From the NCBI GenBank assembly GCA_903927775.1, contig CAIYOE010000023.1:1-9203 (forward strand): DNA of 9,203 nucleotides, in the 5' to 3' direction. This stretch comes from an uncultured Micrococcales bacterium. Lineage in GTDB: Bacteria; Actinomycetota; Actinomycetes; Actinomycetales; Microbacteriaceae. The notes beneath the pieces are model-generated. The model was not told the origin of the DNA and ran no database searches. It saw only the letters and a list, made by a program, of their open reading frames with translations. Shown in pieces: positions 1 to 6,229 of the stretch; within the stretch, counting starts at the first letter, position 1; every line of letters starts with the position of its first letter. The position numbers were made by a program, and so were the translations under genes.

Positions 1-1
1 C

Positions 2-1048
2 AATAACGTAGCGGAGTACCGTGCCTTGTTAGCAGCGGTGAAGGTGGCATATGACATTGACGAGCACGCGAACGTGGAAGTTCGAATGGACAGCAAATTA
101 GTCATAGAGCAGATGTCCGGTGGCTGGAAAATAAAGCACCCAGATATGCAAAAGCTAGCAATACAGATTCATCAGGTGTTAGCTGGTCGTCCGGTCCGTT
201 GGGTTTGGATTCCTCGAGAGCAGAACGCCCGAGCTGATGCTCTGGCCAATCAAGCTATGGACCAGAAGTCGAACCAAACATTGAGATCCCCCTCTGCAAG
301 CCACTCCTCCCAAACTCTAGATACTCCAATTGCCTCCTCTGTCGAGTTCAACTCCACTTCGCCGAGTTCGGTTCGCGCTCCAGGGGGAGTCACTAAGCCT
401 CTCACCACAGTGATTTTGGTCCGCCACGGTAGAACCGCATTAACTGAAAGCAAGAGGATATCTGGTTCTGGCGGCGATGATCCTGGGCTATCCGAGGCGG
501 GTGCTCAAGATGCCGTTTCAGCAGCTTTGGAACTCGGTAAGTTCGGAAAATCTGGTGTTTGGTCACACCTTTCTCCGATTACGGCGGTCGTCTCGTCGCC
601 CATGGTTCGCACTCGGGAGACCGCCGGGCATATTGCTCGGGAACTTGACTTACATCCTCAAGTTATCCAGGAGTTGCAGGAAATCGCCTTCGGAACCTGG
701 GATGGTCTTACCAACGAAGAAGCAATCGCACGGGACCCTGAGCTCTTCTCCGCTTGGCAAGGCTCTTGGGATGTTGCCCCACCGGGCGGAGAATCTCTGC
801 GCGATTTCGATGACCGCATCAGAGGTGCCAGAAACCAAGTTTTGGAACAGTTCGCTGGGCAAACGGTTGTGCTTGTGGCTCACGTCATGCCAATTCGAGG
901 CTTTATCAGAGCGGCTCTAAACGCGGACATCGAAGCCTATTGGCGACCTCAGATTTCACCCTGTTCCATAAGCGTTGTTCGCTTCTGGGGAGGCGAGGCC
1001 GCCGAGGTGGTTTCTTTCAATGCCACCCATCACCTAGTTACTTCGTAG
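2..1048 (+). CDS. Bifunctional RNase H / acid phosphatase (RHG family), 5' truncated by window edge
   Basis: Fusion of a type I RNase H domain, which cuts RNA in RNA-DNA hybrids, to a histidine-phosphatase domain (phosphoglycerate mutase/CobC-like). The frame is open from base 2, so the true start and the first catalytic Asp lie upstream; the TTG at 26 falls inside the conserved N-N-x-A-E-Y-R-A-L-L motif and is not a start. Visible RNase H residues are Glu (codon 14-16), Asp in VRMDSK (codon 89-91) and the late Asp in ARADALA (near 236). A Ser/Thr/Pro-rich linker spans roughly 270-390. The phosphatase domain has LVRHGRT (near 415-437), the SSPMVRTRET motif, EIAFGTWDG and the second catalytic His in LVAHVMPIRG (near 880). 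The family is typical of actinobacteria; the M. tuberculosis homologue Rv2228c has been linked to alpha-ribazole phosphatase activity, but the substrate here is unknown. It ends with TAG 22 bases before rnpB. Confidence 0.95.
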   Translation, partial: NNVAEYRALLAAVKVAYDIDEHANVEVRMDSKLVIEQMSGGWKIKHPDMQKLAIQIHQVLAGRPVRWVWIPREQNARADALANQAMDQKSNQTLRSPSASHSSQTLDTPIASSVEFNSTSPSSVRAPGGVTKPLTTVILVRHGRTALTESKRISGSGGDDPGLSEAGAQDAVSAALELGKFGKSGVWSHLSPITAVVSSPMVRTRETAGHIARELDLHPQVIQELQEIAFGTWDGLTNEEAIARDPELFSAWQGSWDVAPPGGESLRDFDDRIRGARNQVLEQFAGQTVVLVAHVMPIRGFIRAALNADIEAYWRPQISPCSISVVRFWGGEAAEVVSFNATHHLVTS

Positions 1049-1057
1049 CTTTACCAT

Positions 1058-1063
1058 TAGTCT
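1058..1063 (+). promoter_or_regulatory. Predicted -10 element (TAGTCT) of rnpB
   Basis: TAGTCT fits the TANNNT -10 pattern of actinobacterial housekeeping promoters. It lies in the short gap after the RNase H/phosphatase stop codon. Seven bases separate it from position 1071, where the RNase P RNA is predicted to begin from its P1 helix. A poor -35 candidate, TAGTTA (1035-1040), sits 17 bases upstream, inside the end of the preceding gene. The same hexamer recurs at 3094-3099. The spacing agreement is the main support; no transcript data were available. Confidence 0.6.
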
Positions 1064-1070
1064 TAATCTC

Positions 1071-1410
1071 GACTGGGTCGGCTAGGCGATCGCGGCGGTT
1101 TAGGCCGACGAGGAACGTCCGGGCTCCAAAGAGCACAGCGGTGGGTAACGCCCACTCCAGGTAACTGGCAAGAAAGTGCAACAGAAAGCAGACCGCCACG
1201 ATAGTGGTAAGGGTGAAACGGTGGTGTAAGAGACCACCAGCGGTTCAGGTGACTGAGCCGGCTAGGTAAACCTCGCTTGGAGCAAGACCAGACAGGGAGT
1301 AATGATGCGGCTCGCATCGCTCTCGGGTAGGTTGCTTGAGGCTAGCGGCAACGCTAGTCCTAGATAGATGATCGTCCACGACAGAACCCGGCGTATCGGC
1401 CGGCCCAGTT
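1071..1410 (+). ncRNA. rnpB: RNase P RNA, bacterial type A (catalytic subunit)
   Basis: RNA subunit of ribonuclease P, which removes the 5' leader of precursor tRNAs. The ends are set by the P1 helix: CTGGGTCGGC (1073-1082) pairs with GCCGGCCCAG (1399-1408), extended outward by A-T and G-T pairs. The conserved P4 strands are GAGGAACGTCC (1110-1120) and ACAGAACCCGG (1381-1391). Other landmarks are GTGCAACAGAAAGCA (J11/12 region), a 6-bp P13 (1220-1225 with 1233-1238), P14 with a GTGA tetraloop (1242-1259), the substrate-CCA-binding GGT in GGTAGGTTGCTTGAG (from 1326) and P18 closed by a GCAA tetraloop (1342-1357). GNRA loops on P14 and P18 are the known docking partners of P8 in type A RNAs. 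P12 is only about 4 bp (1196-1207), and P3 also looks short. At about 340 nt it is compact. It converges on ppgK; no convincing terminator is visible in the 26 bases between them. Confidence 0.96.
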
Positions 1411-1436
1411 ATTTCAACCCGCGCGACTACTAGTCT

Positions 1437-2198
1437 CTAGTCATCGATGTGGCGGTCCGCGGCCGCCCATGCCGCGCCCAGAATCCCCGCGCTATTGCGC
1501 TTCTGTGCCGGCACTATTTGGGCTTTCAGCCTAAGTTTTGGGAGGAATTCCGCGTGATTTTTGCTGACACCGCCACCAACAATGATTAGGTCCGGGCTAA
1601 GCAACGCCTCCAGGCGCGAATAGTAAGTTTGCAAACGTTCGGCCCAAGCCGACCAGTCCAAGTTTTCGCGTTCCTTAGCAGCGAAACTAGCCTTGGATTC
1701 GTAGTCCACGCCGCCTATTTCAAGGTGGCCAAGCTCGGCGTTCGGTACTAGGTGACCATTGATGAAGAGTGCTGTCCCGATTCCTGTTCCCAGTGTTGTC
1801 ATAAGAACCAGCCCCTTTCGGTTTTTGGCTGCGCCAAACTTCAACTCTGCTACGCCTGCAGCATCCGCATCGTTAATTACGTGTACTTTTCGGCCCAGTT
1901 CTCTTGTGAACAGGGCGTCGGCATCTAGTCCAATCCATTCTTTGGAAACATTCGCGGCGGACATGGTGACACCGTGCTGCACCACTGCAGGGAAGCAAAT
2001 GCCAACCGGCGTTCTGCTTCCGATTTTTGGAAGCTCGTTCACCATTCGCTTTACAACCTGAGCAATTTCCTCAGGTCTACCGCCTGCCGGAGTCTCGTAC
2101 CGAACTCGATCAGAGAGCAACTCGCCGGTACGAATGTTTACCAGCGCACCTTTGATGCCGGTGCCGCCAATGTCGATTCCAATCGCTTTGCTGGCCAT
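1437..2198 (-). CDS. ppgK: Polyphosphate glucokinase (ROK family)
   Basis: Phosphorylates glucose to glucose-6-phosphate using inorganic polyphosphate, and usually also ATP, in the cytoplasm; it feeds glycolysis and the pentose phosphate pathway. The 253-residue protein has the N-terminal phosphate-binding motif GIDIGGTGIKGALV (7-20), the segment SAANVSKEWIG (80-90), the catalytic Asp in VINDADAAG (Asp110), the second phosphate loop TTLGTGIGTALF (134-145), AELGHLEIGG (155-163) and a C-terminal LIIVGGGVSKN (204-214). Lack of the CxCGxxGC zinc motif of ordinary ROK glucokinases, together with NDADAAG, favours the polyphosphate-using actinobacterial type. The ATG at 2198 lies 20 bases after the map stop, so the two are probably co-transcribed; only a weak GCGAGA-like ribosome site precedes it. 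The gene ends tail-to-tail with rnpB. Confidence 0.93.
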   Translation of the reverse strand: MASKAIGIDIGGTGIKGALVNIRTGELLSDRVRYETPAGGRPEEIAQVVKRMVNELPKIGSRTPVGICFPAVVQHGVTMSAANVSKEWIGLDADALFTRELGRKVHVINDADAAGVAELKFGAAKNRKGLVLMTTLGTGIGTALFINGHLVPNAELGHLEIGGVDYESKASFAAKERENLDWSAWAERLQTYYSRLEALLSPDLIIVGGGVSKNHAEFLPKLRLKAQIVPAQKRNSAGILGAAWAAADRHIDD

Positions 2199-2218
2199 CG
2201 TTGTCTCGCTTTACGTTT

Positions 2219-3088
2219 CTAGGGCAGCGTCAACACTTGGGCACCGGTTTCGGTAACCACAATGGTGTGTTCAAACTGCGCGGTTATGCTTTTGTCTGCT
2301 GTGACCACGGTCCAACCGTCGTCCCACATTTTCCACTCGTGGGTTCCAAGAGTCAACATAGGTTCGATGGTGAAAACCATTCCCACTTCGATTATGTCAG
2401 CGTAGTTAGGAGCCGAATCGTAATGGGGGATTATGAGACCGGAATGGAAGGTGTCTCCGATGCCGTGTCCCGTGAAATCGCGAACTACTCCGTAGCCAAA
2501 CCTTTTTGCGTATGCCTCGATGGTCCTGCCAATGACATTCACAGCACGCCCAGGCAACACTGCGGCGATTCCACGACCAAGAGCGACCTGGGTGCGCTCG
2601 ACAAGATCGCGAACTTCGGCGGAAACCTCGCCCACCAGGAACGTGTGGTTGCTATCTCCGTGATAACCGTCTTTGAATGCCGTGACATCGATGTTAATGA
2701 TGTCGCCGTCCTGAAGAACGGTGTTGTCTGGAATTCCATGACAGATGACTTCGTTTATCGATGAACAGAGCGACTTTGGATAGCCTCGATAGCCGAGGGT
2801 GCTTGGATAGGCTCCCTGTGAAATTATGAAGTCGTGTCCGATTCGATCGAGTTCATCGGTGGTTATCCCAGGTTTGCAAAAACTACCGACAAGTTGGATT
2901 GCCTGCGCCGCGATTGCACCCGCCGAGCGGATCTTTCGGATTGCCTCGGCCGATTGCACATGGTTACCCACATACTTGGCGGGACTCTTTTTGCCAACAT
3001 ATTCTGGCCTTTTTATAGTTGCTGGAACGGTTCTTGTGCCCGAAATTGCGCCCGGTATTAGGGCACCAGTCTTAGGGTCGCGAGGCAT
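2219..3088 (-). CDS. map: Methionine aminopeptidase, type I with N-terminal extension
   Basis: Removes the initiator methionine from new proteins; a two-metal cytoplasmic enzyme. All five metal ligands are present in the 289-residue product: Asp134 and Asp145 (NIDV and YHGDSNHTF), His208 (FTGHGIGD), Glu242 (FTIEPM) and Glu273 (AQFEHTIVV). The substrate-site His117 is in ICHGIPD. About 45 residues precede the catalytic core; they are basic and Pro-containing ([23 protein letters not shown]), like the extension of the second MetAP of mycobacteria, where it is thought to contact the ribosome. The ATG at 3088 is favoured because a TAGACT -10 hexamer on the minus strand ends 6 bases upstream, giving a leaderless mRNA; there is no Shine-Dalgarno site. 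It leads the map-ppgK unit. Confidence 0.96.
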   Translation of the reverse strand: MPRDPKTGALIPGAISGTRTVPATIKRPEYVGKKSPAKYVGNHVQSAEAIRKIRSAGAIAAQAIQLVGSFCKPGITTDELDRIGHDFIISQGAYPSTLGYRGYPKSLCSSINEVICHGIPDNTVLQDGDIINIDVTAFKDGYHGDSNHTFLVGEVSAEVRDLVERTQVALGRGIAAVLPGRAVNVIGRTIEAYAKRFGYGVVRDFTGHGIGDTFHSGLIIPHYDSAPNYADIIEVGMVFTIEPMLTLGTHEWKMWDDGWTVVTADKSITAQFEHTIVVTETGAQVLTLP

Positions 3089-3093
3089 AGGTT

Positions 3094-3100
3094 TAGTCTA
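3094..3100. promoter_or_regulatory. Predicted bidirectional -10 element (TAGTCTA) between map and the SPOR-like gene
   Basis: Only 18 bases separate the map ATG (3088) from the GTG of the divergent small gene (3107). The near-palindrome TAGTCTA in the middle reads TAGTCT on plus (3094-3099, 7 bases before GTG) and TAGACT on minus (3100-3095, 6 bases before ATG). Both match TANNNT at the distance expected when transcription begins on the first base of the start codon. The gap is too short for two ordinary promoters plus ribosome sites, so leaderless transcripts from overlapping -10 boxes are the simplest reading. No good -35 box is visible on either side. Confidence 0.6.
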
Positions 3101-3106
3101 TAGATT

Positions 3107-3307
3107 GTGAAGAACGAGCCCATCGCCGAGCAGCCTGAGTTTTGGTTTAACACCAAGACCAACAGTGTGGAGCGCGGGCTGTTGACTGCTGCGCCCTACC
3201 GGATCGGGCCTTTCAGAACCGAAGAAGAAGCCGCCAAGGCATTACAGATTGTTGCGGACCGAGCTAGGGCTTGGCGCGAGCAAGAATCCAACGATTGGCC
3301 GAACTAA
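3107..3307 (+). CDS. Small SPOR-like protein of unknown function
   Basis: A 66-residue protein starting at GTG, resembling the short SPOR-domain-like proteins that actinobacteria often encode beside map (recalled, not searched). Visible pattern: an aromatic/hydrophilic strand EFWFNTKTNSVERG (11-24), then the SPOR-like turn and helix RIGPFRTEEEAAKAL (32-46), followed by a charged helix rich in Arg, Glu and Trp. There is no signal peptide or membrane segment, so unlike division-associated SPOR proteins it should stay in the cytoplasm and could not reach peptidoglycan. The start is supported by a TAGTCT hexamer 7 bases upstream, which implies a leaderless GTG. It ends 4 bases before the panB stop codon on the other strand. 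Function unknown; the coding call rests on the family-like pattern and on fit between neighbours. Confidence 0.82.
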   Translation: MKNEPIAEQPEFWFNTKTNSVERGLLTAAPYRIGPFRTEEEAAKALQIVADRARAWREQESNDWPN

Positions 3308-3311
3308 GCGA

Positions 3312-4121
3312 TTATTCGAACTCGTTTTCGACAGTTGGAAACTTTTGCCCTTGGACCTCGGCAACATAACTGCTGGCCGCATCTGCAAGTGCTTGTCCGA
3401 TTTGGGCGTACTGCTTCACGAACTTTCGTGGTTTACCACCGTGAAGTCCCGCGAAGTCTGTCCAAACTAAAATCTGTCCGTCGCAGCCCGCGCCCGCTCC
3501 GATTCCGATGGTCGGGATACGCAGTTCGGCAGACACCTGGGCGGCAAGTTTTGCCGGGACCATCTCGAGGACAACCGCAAACGCCCCGGCTGCCTCTACC
3601 GCTTTGGCATCCTTGACTAGCTGTTCCGCCGAGTCGCCTCGACCCTGGACTTTGAATCCACCAAGGCTGTTGACACTCTGTGGCGTAAAACCAATATGAC
3701 CCATAACTGGGATGCCAGCCTCAACCAGAGCCTGAATCTGAGAAAAGCTTCTTTCTCCGCCTTCGAGCTTGACAGCTGCGGCGCCAGACTCTTTGAGCAT
3801 CTTTATGCCGTTTTCGAGTGCAACAGCAGGTCCGGGCTCGTAGCTCCCAAAAGGCATGTCGATCACAACCAGGGCGCGCTCCGCAGCTCCGGACACCGCT
3901 CGGCCAAATGGAATCATTTCTTGGATGGTAATCGGAAGAGTCGATGTATAGCCCAGCACGTTGTCTGCTGCGGAATCGCCAACCAAGAGTACGTCCACGC
4001 CGGCTCGATCAAAAATCCCTGCGGTTAGGTGGTCGTAACTGGTTAGGCAAGCAATCTTTCTACCCTGCGCCTTAAATTCGGCAAGGGTGGAAGTCCGAAC
4101 TACCTTGGGCGAGTTGGTCAC
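3312..4121 (-). CDS. panB: 3-methyl-2-oxobutanoate hydroxymethyltransferase (ketopantoate hydroxymethyltransferase)
   Basis: First committed step of pantothenate and CoA synthesis: transfers a hydroxymethyl group from 5,10-methylene-tetrahydrofolate to 2-oxoisovalerate to give ketopantoate. The 269-residue TIM-barrel protein has the expected metal ligands Asp49 (LLVGDSAADNVLGY), Asp88 (VIDMPFGSYE) and Glu120 (VKLEGGE), and the catalytic Glu186 (AVVLEMVP). Also present are TSYDHLTAG (28-36), MGHIGFTPQS (140-149) and GIGAGAGCDGQILVW (206-220). Length is normal. The start is GTG, and the TGA of the upstream ridA gene overlaps it in the four bases GTGA, so translation is probably coupled. It is the last gene of the nadE-ridA-panB unit and ends tail-to-tail with the small SPOR-like gene. 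Confidence 0.97.
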   Translation of the reverse strand: MTNSPKVVRTSTLAEFKAQGRKIACLTSYDHLTAGIFDRAGVDVLLVGDSAADNVLGYTSTLPITIQEMIPFGRAVSGAAERALVVIDMPFGSYEPGPAVALENGIKMLKESGAAAVKLEGGERSFSQIQALVEAGIPVMGHIGFTPQSVNSLGGFKVQGRGDSAEQLVKDAKAVEAAGAFAVVLEMVPAKLAAQVSAELRIPTIGIGAGAGCDGQILVWTDFAGLHGGKPRKFVKQYAQIGQALADAASSYVAEVQGQKFPTVENEFE

Positions 4122-4513
4122 TCAGCACGTCTCCAGGCGTCGGCTTCAATCTCAACCAGCATTCCGGGGTTGATGAACTTGAGGCCAGCCAGCATTGTTG
4201 CCGCGGGGCGGATGTCTCCAAAAGCCTCTCCGTGGGCTTTGCTGACTGCATCCATGTCTTCAACGTTGGCTAGGTATACCCGAGTGCGGACCACATCGTT
4301 TAAGGTGTAACCGACCTGTGCCAACGCGGCGGCAATTACAACCTCTATGGCGATTTTAGCCTGGCCGTAGGAGTCGCCCTCGTGCTGCAAGACACCTTCG
4401 ACTGTGGCGGTTGAACCAGACACATGAACGTATTCACCACACACGGTTGCGCGGGAGTAGCCAATTGCTGACTCATAAGGTGAGCCGCTGCTGATTAGTC
4501 TGTCTGCTGCCAT
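4118..4513 (-). CDS. RidA-family (YjgF/YER057c/UK114) protein lacking the catalytic arginine
   Basis: A 131-residue protein of the YjgF/RidA fold, normally a trimer with clefts between subunits. Classical RidA hydrolyses reactive enamines and imines such as 2-aminoacrylate. Family features: SGSPYESAIGYSRA (9-21), VHVSGSTA (29-36), a central helix with AALAQVGYTLNDVVRTRVYL (62-81), HGEAFGDIRPAATM (94-107) and the C-terminal LVEIEADA (119-126). In classical RidA the key Arg sits in P-x-R-(S/T/A); here the segment reads R-P-A-A-T-M, with Ala105 at that position, as in Rid subfamilies not expected to be imine deaminases. Its activity is therefore open. The ATG at 4513 is chosen because AGAGGA lies 7 bases before it and homology begins there; the open frame continues upstream but overlaps the nadE 3' end. 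It lies 19 bases after nadE and overlaps panB by 4. Confidence 0.92.
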   Translation of the reverse strand: MAADRLISSGSPYESAIGYSRATVCGEYVHVSGSTATVEGVLQHEGDSYGQAKIAIEVVIAAALAQVGYTLNDVVRTRVYLANVEDMDAVSKAHGEAFGDIRPAATMLAGLKFINPGMLVEIEADAWRRAE

Positions 4514-4520
4514 TTTTGAT

Positions 4521-4526
4521 TCCTCT
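4521..4526 (-). promoter_or_regulatory. Ribosome binding site of the RidA-family gene
   Basis: The minus strand reads AGAGGA here, 7 bases before the ATG at 4513. It is a good Shine-Dalgarno match in the short gap after the nadE stop, and it decides the start against the longer open frame that runs back into nadE. Confidence 0.75.
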
Positions 4527-4532
4527 GTTTGT

Positions 4533-6203
4533 TTACCGAAACTTGTTAGTGATGGGCATTCGGCGGTCTCGCCCAAATGACATTCCCGAAATCTTGGGCC
4601 CGATGGCTCCTTGACGGCGCTTCCATTCGCTGCTCGAAACCAGTGAGATAACTTTATCCACCACTTCGGCGTCCCATCCTGTGGAGATGATCTCTTGGCG
4701 ACTGCTTCGGCCATCGATGTAGAGAGCCAAGATCGCATCTAGTTGTTCGTAGGGAGGTAGCGAGTCTTGGTCAACTTGGTCTGGTCGCAGTTCCGCCGAC
4801 GGCGGCTTGGTTATTGAGTTTTGCGGGATAGGTTCGATTTCGCCAGCGGCGCGCGCTCTGGCATTACGCCATTCTGCCAGATCCCAAACCATGGTTTTTG
4901 GAACATCTTTGATGGGCGCGAATCCGCCAACAGAGTCGCCATAGATCGTGCTGTAGCCCACCGCCAACTCGGTTTTGTTTCCGGTAGTCAGGGTTAAGTG
5001 GCCCTCTTTGTTGCTTAGTGCCATGAGAATCAAACCTCGAACGCGGGCTTGTAGATTCTCGGCTGATAGGTCTGTCAGGCCTAGTTGTTCCTCGGTAACT
5101 GCCACAATTTCTGCGATCGACTCGGTGCGGATTGCAACGCCCAGGCGTTGAGCCAAGTCAAATGCGTCGGATTTACTGTGGTCGCTGGAGTAAACGCTGG
5201 GGAGCGAGACGCCGAAGACCGCGTCTTTGCCAATGGCGTCAACTGCGATAGCTGCGCAGACTGCCGAATCGATTCCGCCGCTTAATCCGAGCACAACCGA
5301 CCCGAATCCGTTTTTCCGCACGTAATCACCCAGACCTAAAGTCAGGCAGTTCCAGATAGCCGCTAGGTCGTGCTCGGACTTTGACTTTGCGTGAGGCTTG
5401 GTGGCGATTGGCTGGTCGTTGATAACAGCTCCACCCGATTCCACAGTGGCCAGTTGAATCCCTGTTGAAAACGCCGCCCCTGTTGCTTTTAGCGACCCTG
5501 AGGAGTCGACCAAGAGGCTATTGCCGTCGAAAACTAGGTCGTCTTGTCCGCCAACCAGGTTCACGTAGGCAACGGCTGTGTGGTTGGCTTGGGCTAGGTC
5601 GCTCACTAACTCCAGACGCGTGCTTTGCTTTTCGAGCTCAAATGGCGAACCGTTCAGTACCAGGGTTAGATCGGTGTTGTTGGCGGCAAGTTGCGCAACG
5701 GGGCCACCGGATTGCCAGATGTCTTCGCAAATCAAGAGGCTACACACAATACCGTTGACCTCAAATGTGCAGGCCTCGTTTCCCGGAACAAAAACTCGAA
5801 ACTCGTCGAAAACTCCGTAGTTTGGCAGGTGATGTTTTGCGTAGCGGGCTACAACGCGGCCGCTATGTAAAACGCTGGCGCAGTTACTGGCAATCGCCCA
5901 ATGCCCTTGGCTCTGGGCCGACGCCAACGCCGGGTGACCAATCACAACGTGCATTTCGCCGAATCCGGCACCTTGCAGTTGCCTTGCAAATTCATCGATG
6001 CTGTCCTGCGCCTGTTGAACGAAACCAGAGCGAGTGGCCAAATCCTCGATGGGGTATCCCGTGGCCGACATTTCGCCGAAAAGCACGACATCCGCGCCTT
6101 CGGCGTGGGCTTTCGAAACCCAATTTAGGCAGTCGGCGAGGTTACTCGAAATGGCTCCCACCACGGGGTTGGTCTGCACCAATGCCAAGCGAACTTTTGC
6201 CAT
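4533..6203 (-). CDS. nadE: Glutamine-dependent NAD+ synthetase
   Basis: Final step of NAD synthesis: ATP-dependent amidation of nicotinic acid adenine dinucleotide, with ammonia from glutamine channelled from an N-terminal glutaminase. The 556-residue protein has both domains. The nitrilase-type glutaminase (about 1-265) carries the Glu-Lys-Cys triad: Glu44 (LFGEMSATGYP), Lys123 (YAKHHLPNYG) and Cys159 (LLICEDIW). The synthetase domain (about 275-556) has the ATP-pyrophosphatase loop LGLSGGIDSA (305-314), TTGNKTELAVGYSTIYGD (406-423), GGFAPIKDVPKT (426-437) and KPPSAELRPDQVDQD (466-480). The ATG at 6203 begins MAKVRLALVQTNPVVG as in the family. A TAGGCT hexamer on the minus strand lies exactly 7 bases upstream, implying a leaderless mRNA; an ATG at 6209 is too close to that box. 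First gene of nadE-ridA-panB and divergent from glnA2, which makes its glutamine substrate. Confidence 0.97.
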   Translation of the reverse strand: MAKVRLALVQTNPVVGAISSNLADCLNWVSKAHAEGADVVLFGEMSATGYPIEDLATRSGFVQQAQDSIDEFARQLQGAGFGEMHVVIGHPALASAQSQGHWAIASNCASVLHSGRVVARYAKHHLPNYGVFDEFRVFVPGNEACTFEVNGIVCSLLICEDIWQSGGPVAQLAANNTDLTLVLNGSPFELEKQSTRLELVSDLAQANHTAVAYVNLVGGQDDLVFDGNSLLVDSSGSLKATGAAFSTGIQLATVESGGAVINDQPIATKPHAKSKSEHDLAAIWNCLTLGLGDYVRKNGFGSVVLGLSGGIDSAVCAAIAVDAIGKDAVFGVSLPSVYSSDHSKSDAFDLAQRLGVAIRTESIAEIVAVTEEQLGLTDLSAENLQARVRGLILMALSNKEGHLTLTTGNKTELAVGYSTIYGDSVGGFAPIKDVPKTMVWDLAEWRNARARAAGEIEPIPQNSITKPPSAELRPDQVDQDSLPPYEQLDAILALYIDGRSSRQEIISTGWDAEVVDKVISLVSSSEWKRRQGAIGPKISGMSFGRDRRMPITNKFR

Positions 6204-6209
6204 AACCAT

Positions 6210-6216
6210 TAGCCTA
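6210..6216. promoter_or_regulatory. Predicted bidirectional -10 element (TAGCCTA) between nadE and glnA2
   Basis: The 40-bp gap between divergent nadE (6203) and glnA2 (6244) holds TAGCCTA. On minus it reads TAGGCT (6216-6211), 7 bases before the nadE ATG, the spacing of a leaderless start. On plus it reads TAGCCT (6210-6215), predicting initiation near 6222 and a leader of about 22 bases carrying the glnA2 ribosome site. This is the same TAGNCTA arrangement as at 3094-3100. No convincing -35 boxes were found, and I see no clear nitrogen-regulator operator. Confidence 0.55.
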
Positions 6217-6229
6217 GTAGGAGGCACCG

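Noticed and set aside
477..920. Second plus-strand open frame of 147 codons inside the RNase H/phosphatase gene.
   Set aside because: The other frame carries all the catalytic motifs of the phosphatase; this one shows no recognisable domain.
1063..1317. Open frames on both strands across 940-1317.
   Set aside because: They lie over the RNase P RNA, whose conserved structure fully explains the region.
1431..1436. TAGTCT on plus as an antisense promoter into ppgK.
   Set aside because: A six-base TANNNT match is common by chance, and here no gene start or RNA end confirms it.
1425..1442. Short inverted repeats (GACTA...TAGTC and ACTAG-TCT-CTAGT) at the rnpB/ppgK junction as a bidirectional terminator.
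   Set aside because: Stems are only 5 bp, the two are mutually exclusive and no T run follows, so support is too weak.
2201..2764. Plus-strand open frame of 187 codons opposite map.
   Set aside because: It is a mirror of the map coding sequence, with no motif, no ribosome site and no plausible promoter.
4514..4738. Open frame extending the RidA-family gene upstream to a 206-residue protein.
   Set aside because: The extra 75 residues overlap the 3' end of nadE, have no family resemblance, and the ATG at 4513 has a good ribosome site.
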